From positions 71,614 through 135,613 of the forward strand of contig NZ_JAMBOQ010000008.1 of NCBI RefSeq assembly GCF_023715685.1: a stretch of DNA of 64,000 nucleotides, given 5' to 3'. The translations under genes and the position numbers were made by a program. The DNA is from Priestia aryabhattai. Its GTDB lineage: Bacteria > Bacillota > Bacilli > Bacillales > Bacillaceae_H. Below, one piece after another: positions 48,076 through 56,363 of the stretch (position 1 is its first letter; each line of letters begins with the position of its first letter). The notes below the pieces were generated by a model that searched no databases, was not told the origin of the DNA, and saw only the letters and a program-made list of their open reading frames with translations.

Positions 48076-49098
48076 TTAATTCACTGCGTACTTTTTATGT
48101 TCAATCTTCACTGGCTGCCCGGATAGTAAAGATTCTTTTGCTGCTTTAGCAATTCGTTCTGCTTGTAATCCATCGTTCCCTGTACAAATAACGCTTTGAT
48201 TTTCCATAATTGCTCTTGCAAACTGTGTTACTTCATCTATGTACGCTTGTGTATAGCGCTCAAGGAAGAAATACAGCGGCTTCTCTTTGACTACACTTTC
48301 GCCTGTTGATATCTCTACTGTAGTAGGACGGCAATTGTCAGCGACAACCCCACCTTTTTCGCCAAAAACTTCAAGGCGCTGATCGTAACCGTAGACAGCT
48401 TGACGACTATTATCAATCACACCTAAAGCTCCATTTGCAAATTTTAATGACACAATTGCCGTATCTATATCTCCTGCTTCTTCAATAGCAGGATCGATGA
48501 GCGTTGTGCCGTAAGCCGATACTTCTACCACTTCGCTGCCCATTACATAACGAGCCATATCAAAATCATGAATCATCATATCCATGAACAGTCCTCCTGA
48601 AGCGCGAACATATTCCGGACTCGGCGGCTGAGGATCTCTGGACGTAATTTTTAGAATATGCGGCTTTCCTACTTCTCCTTGCTGTACAAGATCATACACT
48701 TTTTTAAAGTTGGGATCAAAGCGTCTGTTAAAGCCAACTTGAAGCTGCACGCCATGTTCTTTTACTACTTCTAACGCTTGGATTGTTTCTTCTACTGAAA
48801 AACTAACGGGCTTTTCACAGAAAATATGTTTTTTCGCTCGAGCCGCTTCTTTAATAATCGATGCATGCGTATTCGTTGGCGAACAAATGAAAACGGCATC
48901 AATTTCTGGATCAGCTAATAAATCTTGATAATTTGTTGTCAACGTCAAAATCTCTTTACTTGCAGCCCACTCATGCAAATGATCTACTACCACATCTGAA
49001 ACCGCTTTAATTTTTATTTGAGGCATTAATTTTAAATTATCAACGTGTAATTTCCCTATTCGTCCAGCACCAATTATTCCAATTGTAAGAATCCCCAT
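48076..49098 (-). CDS. iolG: myo-inositol 2-dehydrogenase (IolG type)
   Basis: Oxidises myo-inositol with NAD+ to 2-keto-myo-inositol, the first step. Seen: 340 residues; Rossmann motif TIGIIGAGRIGKLHVDNL; the GFO/IDH/MocA pattern EKPVSFSVEETIQALE; catalytic region GLFMDMMIHDFDMARYVMG with the DxxxH motif. The start has AAAGGGGAA. It is the first gene of the minus-strand cluster. Close relatives oxidise scyllo-inositol, so activity on that isomer cannot be excluded. Confidence 0.9.
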   Translation of the reverse strand: MGILTIGIIGAGRIGKLHVDNLKLMPQIKIKAVSDVVVDHLHEWAASKEILTLTTNYQDLLADPEIDAVFICSPTNTHASIIKEAARAKKHIFCEKPVSFSVEETIQALEVVKEHGVQLQVGFNRRFDPNFKKVYDLVQQGEVGKPHILKITSRDPQPPSPEYVRASGGLFMDMMIHDFDMARYVMGSEVVEVSAYGTTLIDPAIEEAGDIDTAIVSLKFANGALGVIDNSRQAVYGYDQRLEVFGEKGGVVADNCRPTTVEISTGESVVKEKPLYFFLERYTQAYIDEVTQFARAIMENQSVICTGNDGLQAERIAKAAKESLLSGQPVKIEHKKYAVN

Positions 49099-49153
49099 CT
49101 TATTTTCCCCTTTAATTAAAAGTTAAGAAAACATTCGCTCAAACCTCAATATA

Positions 49154-49168
49154 GGTTAAGCGCTTTCC
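49154..49168. promoter_or_regulatory. LacI-type operator upstream of iolG
   Basis: GGTTAAGCGCTTTCC, about 55 bases before the iolG start. It is nearly the same as the operator before iolC. Confidence 0.6.
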
Positions 49169-49469
49169 TGGTTTTAATTATACATAACGTTTTATAAAAT
49201 GCAAACTATTTTTATGGATTATTTAGAATATTTGTTTTTTAATTACCTGAACGTATACTATTAAAAAAACTATTTTTATTTTTTTATCTATTTAGTGCTG
49301 AAGCATAAAGAAATTCTCTATATTTAAGTATTTTTATAATAAATTCAGTTATTATTACCTTATCTACCAATATTTTTACTGTTAAGATTATTTAATTGAA
49401 AATTATATATATTTAAAATTTTCATTGACGTTTAAAAAATGTAAGCGTATACTTTTTTTATCAAATAGA

Positions 49470-49481
49470 TTAAGCGCTTAA
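49470..49481. promoter_or_regulatory. LacI-type operator upstream of the permease gene
   Basis: TTAAGCGCTTAA is a perfect 12-base palindrome, about 50 bases before the permease start. It is the best of the three sites. Confidence 0.65.
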
Positions 49482-49531
49482 CCAAATATTTTGATAGTTC
49501 AAACAAAATAATCGATCTGGTGGTGTGGAAA

Positions 49532-50812
49532 ATGAACGAATTTATTTCTAGAAAAACGGCTCTAGACAGGATTGGAATCCCTTCTCATTTAACATGGGGA
49601 TACATAGGTATTATTGTTTTTATGATTGGTGATGGATTAGAACAAGGATGGTTATCTCCTTATCTTGTAGAAAGAGGGTTAACCATCGAACATGCCGCTT
49701 TACTGTTTACTGTTTATGGAATTACGGTCTCGGTTTCTTCTTGGTTCTCCGGCGTACTTGTTCAATTGTGGGGACCTAGAAAAGCAATGGCATTCGGCTT
49801 GATATCCTTTATTATTGGTTCGATTGGATTTATAGGATTAGGACTTCATATCATGAATTATACGATTATATTAATTTGTTATGCTCTTAGAGGATTTGGT
49901 TACCCTTTATTTGCCTACTCATTCTTGGTCTGGGTGTCTTACCGCACGCCTCAGGAAATGCTTTCAAAAGCAGTAGGTTGGTTTTGGTTTGTCTTCCAGC
50001 TTGGTTTAAGCGTAATCGGAGCCTTTTACTCCAGTTACATGGTTCCTAAAATCGGCGAAATCGCTACTTTGTGGAGCGGTTTGCTTTTTGTTGTGATTGG
50101 TGGAGTCTTTTCAATTATCATGAATAAAGACAAGTTTACCGTCCAAAAAGTAAACGATAATAAAACAAAAGAATTAATGAAAGGGATTACAATCGCATTT
50201 GAGAACCCTAAAGTAGGCATCGGAGGAATCGTAAAGATTATTAACTCTGCTGCTCAATTTGGATTTGTTGTTTTCTTGCCAACCTATATGATGAAACATG
50301 ATTTTACGATGAGTGAATGGTTGCAAATCTGGGGTACATTGTTTTTTGTGAATATGGCTTTTAATATTATTTTTGGTATTGTTGGAGATAAATTCGGCTG
50401 GGTAAATACAATCAAATGGTTCGGCGGAGTAGGATGCGGAATTGTAACACTTGCTCTTTACTATGTACCGCAATTCGTCGGACATAATTATTGGGTGATG
50501 ATGATTGTCGCATGCTGTTACGGTGCAACACTAGCAGGATATGTTCCTCTTACAGCGTTAGTGCCTTCTTTAGCTCCTGAGAATAAAGGAGCCGCGATGT
50601 CCGTGTTGAACTTAGGATCGGGACTTTCGGCTTTTGTAGGTCCTTTAATTGTGACCGTTTTCATTGGTCTTTTGGGCACGGGCGGCGTGATTTGGATCTT
50701 TGCTTGCTTATATTTCTTTGGTGCTTTTCTAACTGGTTTCCTTACGATTCCAACAGAAACAATTATTAAAGGCGAAACAATAAACGAAGTCAAAAGTCAG
50801 GTCTCCCTATAA
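49532..50812 (+). CDS. MFS permease, RbtT/DalT/CsbX type (probable polyol carrier)
   Basis: A secondary transporter of the major facilitator type. Seen: about 426 residues and 12 hydrophobic helices; MFS loops with GVLVQLWGPRKAMAFG and LRGFGYPLFAYSFLVWVSYRTPQE, and a second set with GIVGDKFGWVNTIKWFG. The patterns suggest the RbtT/DalT/CsbX group, whose members carry ribitol, arabitol or related molecules. Divergent from iolG and sharing operators, it is probably the inositol or related polyol carrier. The ATG at 49532 is preferred to an upstream GTG. It ends in a strong terminator. Confidence 0.8.
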   Translation: MNEFISRKTALDRIGIPSHLTWGYIGIIVFMIGDGLEQGWLSPYLVERGLTIEHAALLFTVYGITVSVSSWFSGVLVQLWGPRKAMAFGLISFIIGSIGFIGLGLHIMNYTIILICYALRGFGYPLFAYSFLVWVSYRTPQEMLSKAVGWFWFVFQLGLSVIGAFYSSYMVPKIGEIATLWSGLLFVVIGGVFSIIMNKDKFTVQKVNDNKTKELMKGITIAFENPKVGIGGIVKIINSAAQFGFVVFLPTYMMKHDFTMSEWLQIWGTLFFVNMAFNIIFGIVGDKFGWVNTIKWFGGVGCGIVTLALYYVPQFVGHNYWVMMIVACCYGATLAGYVPLTALVPSLAPENKGAAMSVLNLGSGLSAFVGPLIVTVFIGLLGTGGVIWIFACLYFFGAFLTGFLTIPTETIIKGETINEVKSQVSL

Positions 50813-50826
50813 ATATGGCTAAGTAG

Positions 50827-50863
50827 AAAAAGCTGCAGGTGCCCCAGCACCTGCAGCTTTTTT
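50827..50863. terminator. Bidirectional terminator between the permease and LacI genes
   Basis: AAAAAGCTGCAGGTGC-CCCA-GCACCTGCAGCTTTTT is a 16-bp perfect stem between two convergent genes. Confidence 0.92.
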
Positions 50864-50875
50864 ATCTTCTCTACT

Positions 50876-51874
50876 TTATAACTTCTTTACTGACGCACGT
50901 TCTACTAGTTCTGGAATAATCGTTACTCGTTGTTTCGCATGCTCTTCTTTTTTCATAGACTTTAACAGCTGTTCAAACGTACTAGCTGCCATCTGAGAAA
51001 TTGGTTGTTCGATCGTTGTCAAACCCGGCTCAGCAATATCGGCATAAATCGTATTATCAAATCCAATTACCGATAGATCTCCTGGAATCGAAAGCCCCTG
51101 CTTCCTTGCCTCGTTTATGAGCGACACACCAATTAAATCAGTACATGCAAAGACTGCTGTCGGCCTATTAGGCAAAGAAAGCAGCTGTTTACTTGCTCTT
51201 CTGCTATCTTCCACTGTTGAATAACAGCTGATAATGGACTGGTTTTCTAGTGACAAATTTGCTTCTGTGAGTGCTTGCTTAAATCCTGCTAATCGCCCTT
51301 CACTACTTTTTCTATCTTTTTCAGTCATAACCGTTACCGATTGATGACCTTTTTCTATTAAATACTTACCTGCGATATATCCTCCGCGAACGTTATCAAT
51401 CGTGACTACATGCGTGGAGATAGAAGGATGGTCAACTGAAAACAATACAAGCGGTACATCATGCTTCACAATTTTCTTTACGAGCTTCGTATTATTTAGT
51501 TCGGTTGCGATAATGATTCCATCTACTTGTTTTTTAAATAAAAGATCTATGTATTCATGCTCGCGCGCAGTTTGATGATCTGTACTGCATAAAAAAAGCG
51601 TGTATCCCGCTGCTCTAGCACTATTCTCAAAAGCTCTTGCTACCTCTGCAAAAAAAGGATTAGAGATATCAGGAACTAGAACGCCAATCGTGTACGTCTT
51701 TTTTCCTGTTAACGCCGCTGCGACACTGCTAGGCTGATAATCTAATTCCATCATTACTTCATTCACTTTTTTTATCGTTTTTTCACTAATACGGCCTGTC
51801 TGATTGATTACTTTGGATACAGTGGCTATCGATACCCCTGCTTTTTTCGCAACATCATAAATGGTTGGTTTCAC
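50876..51874 (-). CDS. Second LacI-family regulator of the iol region
   Basis: A repressor of the LacI family. Seen: 332 residues from the GTG at 51874; helix-turn-helix IYDVAKKAGVSIATVSKVINQTGRIS, nearly identical to that of the other LacI gene; hinge YQPSSVAAALTG; and core GVLVPDISNPFFAEVARAFE. The frame is open further upstream but only this start leaves the usual N-terminus, with AAAGGAACA before it. It may bind the same operators as the first. It is convergent with the permease gene. Confidence 0.87.
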   Translation of the reverse strand: MKPTIYDVAKKAGVSIATVSKVINQTGRISEKTIKKVNEVMMELDYQPSSVAAALTGKKTYTIGVLVPDISNPFFAEVARAFENSARAAGYTLFLCSTDHQTAREHEYIDLLFKKQVDGIIIATELNNTKLVKKIVKHDVPLVLFSVDHPSISTHVVTIDNVRGGYIAGKYLIEKGHQSVTVMTEKDRKSSEGRLAGFKQALTEANLSLENQSIISCYSTVEDSRRASKQLLSLPNRPTAVFACTDLIGVSLINEARKQGLSIPGDLSVIGFDNTIYADIAEPGLTTIEQPISQMAASTFEQLLKSMKKEEHAKQRVTIIPELVERASVKKL

Positions 51875-52051
51875 TTTCACTGTTCCTTTCTTCGAGATCT
51901 CTTTCCTTATTTTATCACGAAAGTATTCAATCGTTTTGTATATTCCAATAAGCATATTCTATAAGTCCTTGAAAAAAATTTTTTATTTCATGTATAAAAA
52001 CTATCTATTAATCAAATCATAATCTTAACCTTATAAAAGGAGTTGATTATG

Positions 52052-52261
52052 ATGGCAAACAGCAGAAATAAGAGCAGCAACGAATTAGCCGTACACGGTG
52101 CTCAACAAGCAATCGATCAAATGAAATATGAGATCGCTAGCGAATTTGGCGTAACTCTTGGTCCTGACACAACTGCACGTGCAAACGGCTCAGTAGGCGG
52201 CGAAATTACAAAGCGCCTTGTGCAAATGGCTGAACAGCAACTTGGCGGCGGACGTTTCTAA
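52052..52261 (+). CDS. Alpha/beta-type small acid-soluble spore protein
   Basis: Coats and protects DNA in the spore and is degraded at germination. Seen: about 69 residues; [30 protein letters not shown], with the protease cleavage region YEIASEFG, and [24 protein letters not shown]. All hallmarks of the family are there. AAAGGAG precedes two tandem ATG codons (52049 and 52052); the second gives the usual MAN start. It is expected to be made in the forespore under sigma G, but I do not see a clean promoter of that type. Confidence 0.95.
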   Translation: MANSRNKSSNELAVHGAQQAIDQMKYEIASEFGVTLGPDTTARANGSVGGEITKRLVQMAEQQLGGGRF

Positions 52262-52288
52262 ATCACTATCATAAGCAATACGGCTGGA

Positions 52289-52318
52289 GGAAGAGCGAAT
52301 GACCGTTCTTCCTTTTCC
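52289..52318 (+). terminator. Terminator after the spore protein gene
   Basis: GGAAGAGCG-AATGAC-CGTTCTTCC with one G-U pair and a following TTTTCC tract. Confidence 0.75.
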
Positions 52319-52452
52319 TATTTTTATACAATCCTTTTTTTGCGTTTCTTCTCCTCTATATGTATCTAAAACAAAACCATTATCTCCATAACGTTCACAT
52401 AGCGTTATATAAGGCTCCTTTTCTCTCACAATAGATTGCTTATGACAAAACA

Positions 52453-52486
52453 TAAAAAGAAGTTCCTTTCATAGGAACTTCTTTTA
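52453..52486 (-). terminator. Terminator after the coiled-coil gene
   Basis: AAAAGAAGTTCCT-ATGAA-AGGAACTTCTTTTT on the minus strand, directly after the gene that ends at 52494. Confidence 0.85.
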
Positions 52487-52493
52487 TCTTGCT

Positions 52494-52721
52494 TTATAAA
52501 TGTGCAAGCTCTTTAGATATCTTTTCAGTCTTTGCTTTGAGCTGTTCTTGCTGTCCTTCTAAATCAGCAATCACAGCTAACACTTCTGTATTGTTCGGTT
52601 CTTCTTCATACTGTTTTAACGTAGCAACAAGAGACTGTGAAACTTTGATGAGCTCTTGATTGACTTCTTGCTGCTGTTTTAAATAGTCAAGTTCAGATTC
52701 CATTTTTTCTAGATTTCTCAT
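52494..52721 (-). CDS. Small coiled-coil protein
   Basis: 75 residues, nearly all predicted helix. Seen: heptad-like pattern from MESELDYLKQQQEVNQELI to KISKELAHL, with no membrane part or cysteine. The start has GGAAGGGAACCG. It resembles small YgaB-like coiled-coil proteins of Bacillus, which I cannot confirm. No clear function. A terminator follows. Confidence 0.6.
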   Translation of the reverse strand: MRNLEKMESELDYLKQQQEVNQELIKVSQSLVATLKQYEEEPNNTEVLAVIADLEGQQEQLKAKTEKISKELAHL

Positions 52722-52796
52722 CGGTTCCCTTCCTTTCGTTAACTAGCTTTTATTTAAGAACGCGGTCTTTTATTATCTCAGTGGGCTACTTCAACG

Positions 52797-53288
52797 TTAC
52801 TTTATTTTATTTTCGTGATTGCCGTATAACATTTTTTCATTCATTGGGTCAGCTGATTTTTCAGCAGGTGTCACCGTTTGTCCTAGAGCTGAATTGCGTT
52901 TATCATGCTCAACTGCGTCTACCATCAGCAAAACTTTTCCTTTTTTAAGATCAGATACATACGAGGAAGCTTCTGCAGCAGGTACACCATATTCGGTTAA
53001 TTGATTTTCGATTCGATTAACATCTTGATCCATTTTTTCTTCAGCTGGCGTAAAAGCATTTTTTATTTTCTCCATAAAGGGTTGATGGTGCTTTGAATTT
53101 TGATCTGTATCAACTATTTGCACATCAATTCCTGCAGAATGCTCAATCGCTTCTGTATTTTCATGATGCTGGCCACTGTTTGTCAAAACAGAAAGTGCAC
53201 TGTCCGGATATCCCTGTGTTTTTAAATTTCGAATCGCTGTAATAACGGCCTCTTCTGAATTATACGTACCTACCACATTTTTTGTCAT
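52797..53288 (-). CDS. General stress protein, YflT/GsiB-17M type
   Basis: A soluble stress protein of unclear action. Seen: 163 residues; an N-terminal YflT-type domain: NVVGTYNSEEAVITAIRNLKTQGYPDS and LSVLTNSG, then FMEKIKNAFTPAEEKMDQDV and LKKGKVLLMVDA; a polar tail. A sigma-B-type promoter lies upstream, as for general stress protein 17M in B. subtilis. The start has GGGAGG. It stands alone. Confidence 0.78.
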   Translation of the reverse strand: MTKNVVGTYNSEEAVITAIRNLKTQGYPDSALSVLTNSGQHHENTEAIEHSAGIDVQIVDTDQNSKHHQPFMEKIKNAFTPAEEKMDQDVNRIENQLTEYGVPAAEASSYVSDLKKGKVLLMVDAVEHDKRNSALGQTVTPAEKSADPMNEKMLYGNHENKIK

Positions 53289-53336
53289 TGTTATTCCTCC
53301 CAGGTATTATCGTTTTTTTAGCTTGTTATAGTATTA

Positions 53337-53361
53337 ATACCCTTGGATTTTCTAGTAAAAC
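53337..53361 (-). promoter_or_regulatory. Sigma-B-type promoter of the stress gene
   Basis: On the minus strand GTTTTA and GGGTAT with 13 bases between them, close to the sigma-B consensus GTTTAA-N13/14-GGGTAT, about 50 bases before the gene. Confidence 0.7.
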
Positions 53362-53410
53362 TTTTTAAATTTATCTCTAGCTCTCCTTACAAGGAGAAAC
53401 CGATAAAATA

Positions 53411-53441
53411 AAAGACTTGAATCTAATAATTCAAGCCTTTT
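53411..53441 (-). terminator. Terminator after the cardiolipin synthase gene
   Basis: GGCTTGAAT-TATTAG-ATTCAAGTCTTTT on the minus strand, just after the stop. Confidence 0.75.
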
Positions 53442-53462
53442 TCATGATACCAATGATTTATA

Positions 53463-54914
53463 CTATAAAATTGGTGACAGCAAGCGAAATACTGCTTCTT
53501 TAAATTTTATAAGAAGAGAGCGCTCTTTATATCGTTCAAGTGTTAATTTTGAACTAAATTGCACATCTTCAAGAAACAGGTTCTGCAACTTTTCTGCAAT
53601 AGGTTGGTCATATACAACTGCATTCACTTCAAAATTAAGGCTGAAACTTCGCGGATCAATATTCGTCGTCCCTACAGAAGATACTTCATTATCTACTACA
53701 ATCGTTTTAGCATGCAAAAAGCCTTTTTCATAGAGATAAATATTTGCACCATATGTCAGCAGTTCACCTACATGAGACCACGTAGCCCAATAAACAAAAG
53801 GATGATCGGGTTTGTTTGGAATCATAATATGAATATCTACTCCAGATAATAAAGCAATTTTACAAGCATCCATAAAGCTTGCGTCGGGAATAAAGTAAGG
53901 CGTTTGAAGGTATACACTTTCTTTGGCCGACATAATCAATGAGATATACATATTTTTCAGATGCTGAGTAGTCGAGTTAGGACCGCTCGCTACAATTTGC
54001 ACTGGGACCGTTCCAGAATGAGTTTCTGTGCGATGCAAAAATTGTTCAAGTTCAATTGGCTGCTTTGTTGCTTGATGCCAATCTAAAATGAATCTTCCTT
54101 GAATATCGTTCACTGATTCTCCTTTAATGCGAAAATGAGTGTCTCTCCAATAACCCATTTTTGGATCTAACCCTAGATATTCATCTCCTACGTTAAATCC
54201 TCCTATGTATGCTACTTCACCATCAATAATACAAAGCTTTCGATGATTTCGATTGTTAATACGAAAATTAATCAAGCGAAGAATTGAAGGGAAAAATGCC
54301 TGTGCTTCGCCGCCATATGAAATAAGCTCCTTAAAAAATGATGGCGTCATTTTTCTAGATCCTACTTCATCATAAAGAACGCGAACCTTTATACCTTCTT
54401 TTGCTTTTTTCGTTAGCTCATCTCTTAATTTTTTCCCAAGATTATCTCGTTGAATAATATAATATTGAATATTAATTTCTTTTTTAGCATTTCGAATATC
54501 CTCAAACAACGCATCAAATTTCTGATTACCGTCACTAAAGATATCAATTTCATTGTCGGTGCGCACGAGTGACTTAGAAGAATTTAAATTAGTGAACAGT
54601 AGTTTATTATGTTGAATCAGTAAATCATTTCGATATTCATGGGTAGCTTTAAGTTCTTTTAATTGTTCATCCACTGAAGATCTTAAATATTCCCGCTCAT
54701 CAGATGACAATTTATAAAAGTTTTTCTGTTTTAGCTGTCTTCCAAAGAACAGATATACAATAAAGCCGACAATCGGTATAAAAAATAAAATAAGAAGCCA
54801 CGCCCATGTAGATCCTATATCTCTTCGTTCGATGAAAATAAGAATACCGGCTAATAAAATATTAATAGCGGTCACAACAGATACACTTAGTGTAAAGATA
54901 TGGGCAAATTCCAT
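53463..54914 (-). CDS. cls: Cardiolipin synthase
   Basis: Joins two phosphatidylglycerol molecules into cardiolipin at the membrane. Seen: 483 residues; two N-terminal hydrophobic segments (about 5-24 and 32-55); two phospholipase D motifs, HRKLCIIDGEVAYIGGFNV near residue 220 and HAKTIVVDNEVSSVGTTNI near 397. This plan and length are usual for bacterial Cls. B. subtilis has several paralogues (ClsA, YwjE, YwiE), so which one is uncertain. AAAGGAGT precedes ATG. A terminator follows. Confidence 0.93.
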   Translation of the reverse strand: MEFAHIFTLSVSVVTAINILLAGILIFIERRDIGSTWAWLLILFFIPIVGFIVYLFFGRQLKQKNFYKLSSDEREYLRSSVDEQLKELKATHEYRNDLLIQHNKLLFTNLNSSKSLVRTDNEIDIFSDGNQKFDALFEDIRNAKKEINIQYYIIQRDNLGKKLRDELTKKAKEGIKVRVLYDEVGSRKMTPSFFKELISYGGEAQAFFPSILRLINFRINNRNHRKLCIIDGEVAYIGGFNVGDEYLGLDPKMGYWRDTHFRIKGESVNDIQGRFILDWHQATKQPIELEQFLHRTETHSGTVPVQIVASGPNSTTQHLKNMYISLIMSAKESVYLQTPYFIPDASFMDACKIALLSGVDIHIMIPNKPDHPFVYWATWSHVGELLTYGANIYLYEKGFLHAKTIVVDNEVSSVGTTNIDPRSFSLNFEVNAVVYDQPIAEKLQNLFLEDVQFSSKLTLERYKERSLLIKFKEAVFRLLSPIL

Positions 54915-55110
54915 CCTTTTACTCCTTTCTTTCTACTACATCGCTTTATTAACTCATTCCCTTTTTTAACCTTCTCATTCACTTTACTATACATAACACA
55001 GATAGCTTCCTTTTTCATCTTTAGCATCCAAATTTTTTTATTTTTTGCTATACTAAAAATGTAAAATATTTCTTTTTTGTATTGCGTATTAAAAACAGGG
55101 AGGAAATAAT

Positions 55111-55260
55111 TTGTTTTTTTCTTTTATTTTTCTTAGTCTCCTCAATGTATTTATCAGTATTAGCCTTGGATATACGGATTATCACCTATTAAAAAAAGCG
55201 TTTATTGGAGGAATTATTACGTGGATCCTCGCTTTCAGTGCTCCTATCTTATTTGTATGA
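55111..55260 (+). CDS. Tiny hydrophobic protein
   Basis: 49 residues from TTG: FFSFIFLSLLNVFISISLGY, TDYHLLKKAFIGG, IITWILAFSAPILFV. Two hydrophobic segments are joined by a short polar loop. GGGAGG lies seven bases before the TTG. A TATACT box at about 55050 may belong to its promoter. No family is recognised. Confidence 0.55.
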   Translation: MFFSFIFLSLLNVFISISLGYTDYHLLKKAFIGGIITWILAFSAPILFV

Positions 55261-55341
55261 TCTTCACTGTTTTGGTCAACTGGCGTATCACTTTTCTGTA
55301 CTCTCTCATTATTTATTCAAAAAAGCACAGATCGCTTAATA

Positions 55342-55390
55342 TGTAGAGAAAAAACACGGAAATCTTAGATTTCCGTGTTTTTTCTCTACA
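55342..55390. terminator. Terminator formed by a perfect 23-bp inverted repeat
   Basis: TGTAGAGAAAAAACACGGA and the rest of its 23-base arm (342-364) match exactly the arm at 368-390, with a TTA loop. It covers the stop codon of the acetyltransferase gene and can stop transcription in both directions. Confidence 0.88.
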
Positions 55391-55721
55391 AGCTGTATAC
55401 ATAATAATCCTGTACGTGATATGAATTGAAACCGCATGTTTCGTAGAGTTGCAAAGCGCGTTTATTTTTCGCTTCAACCTCAAGGAATACATCATATCCT
55501 AGCTGATGCTGCTGTAAAACGACTTGTTTTAAAGCAGCTTTTCCTATTCCCAATTTTTGATAAGAAGGTAAAATACCAAATCCATAAATCCATGCTTCGC
55601 TTTTATCATAAAATACCCTTAACTTTCCAACCGCTTGCCTATTGTACTCTACGATAAAATGATTTTGCTGTTTCTCCATTTTCGTTTGCTCATAATAAGC
55701 AGCTGCTTCTGTTAAAGACAT
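55386..55721 (-). CDS. C-terminal GNAT domain of an interrupted two-domain protein
   Basis: 111 residues; a complete-looking GNAT half with QAVGKLRVFYDKSEAWIYG and the acetyl-CoA loop ILPSYQKLGIGKAALKQVV, then QLYETCGF and a closing strand. It is in the same frame as the gene upstream and separated from it only by TGA and two codons. Its ATG lacks a good ribosome site. It is therefore probably the second half of one gene. See the next entry and the findings. Confidence 0.65.
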   Translation of the reverse strand: MSLTEAAAYYEQTKMEKQQNHFIVEYNRQAVGKLRVFYDKSEAWIYGFGILPSYQKLGIGKAALKQVVLQQHQLGYDVFLEVEAKNKRALQLYETCGFNSYHVQDYYVYSL

Positions 55722-55727
55722 ACCAAA

Positions 55728-56216
55728 TCATTCCATATCAACTTGCATTTCCATTTCCCTATCTGTATCTGATTCAGAAGAGCGAAGTGTAACAAAGGGA
55801 TTATCATCTTTCAATTCTTTTTTTGTCCACTTCATTTGGTATTCTGAAAAAGTAAATGAACATGGAATTTGCTTTAAGAACTCCCTGCCTGAAACCGAAT
55901 GGCCAGGAGCATTTAATAAAATCTCTGTATACTCACTCTTCTTACATATATCTAAAGCTTGAGAAAACAGCTTCGAAAAAATCTTTTTTCTGCGATAGCT
56001 AGGAGCAACCATCCCGCATATTTCTACTGTATTCCCAAACCCATAAAGACCAATAAACCCAACAAGCTGATTATCTTCATAATGAAAAAAATCGTCAACT
56101 TCATTTTGTTTTCGACTTCGTAACATATCAAAATTCAGCTTCAGCTCTATTTTTTCTTCTTGTTCGCAAATAGACTGTAACTTTTGTATATCTTCTAGTA
56201 CATGTTGTTCTAACAT
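55728..56216 (-). CDS. N-terminal GNAT-like half of the interrupted gene
   Basis: 162 residues, with GNAT features: FFHYEDNQLVGFIGLYGFGN and the loop MVAPSYRRKKIFSKLFSQAL, then a linker with NPFVTLRSSESDTDREMEMQ. Translation stops at TGA, then ttt ggt atg continues in frame as FGMSLTEAA. Known two-domain GNAT proteins of Bacillus have about 275-280 residues and often carry CFGM at this place. So the two frames are one gene with one nonsense codon, or a sequencing error. The start has a GGAGG site. Confidence 0.65.
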   Translation of the reverse strand: MLEQHVLEDIQKLQSICEQEEKIELKLNFDMLRSRKQNEVDDFFHYEDNQLVGFIGLYGFGNTVEICGMVAPSYRRKKIFSKLFSQALDICKKSEYTEILLNAPGHSVSGREFLKQIPCSFTFSEYQMKWTKKELKDDNPFVTLRSSESDTDREMEMQVDME

Positions 56217-56363
56217 AAAAATCCTCCTGCATCTTTCTTTTTATTATAAGTTCGGCTTTATTTAACTTTTTCCTTTCATCTTTAGCGCAACAGCTGAATA
56301 ATTATAGGTTAAAGCAAGATCAAAAAGCATATAGAGTAATCAAACTAAATAGGCGGGGTGCTT

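Larger units (their letters stand above)
49099..49531. promoter_or_regulatory. Divergent control region of iolG and the polyol permease gene
   Basis: A 430-base AT-rich region without a gene. It holds two LacI-type operators (49154-49168 and 49470-49481) and a cre-like sequence at 49440-49453 (TGTAAGCGTATACT, two mismatches to TGWNANCGNTNWCA). Promoters for both directions must be here. I do not see a clear -35/-10 pair. Confidence 0.5.

Noticed and set aside
52190..52453. Minus-strand frame of 87 codons over the spore protein gene end
   Set aside because: It starts inside a terminator hairpin, runs through the spore gene terminator and then antisense through the spore gene; no family was recognised.
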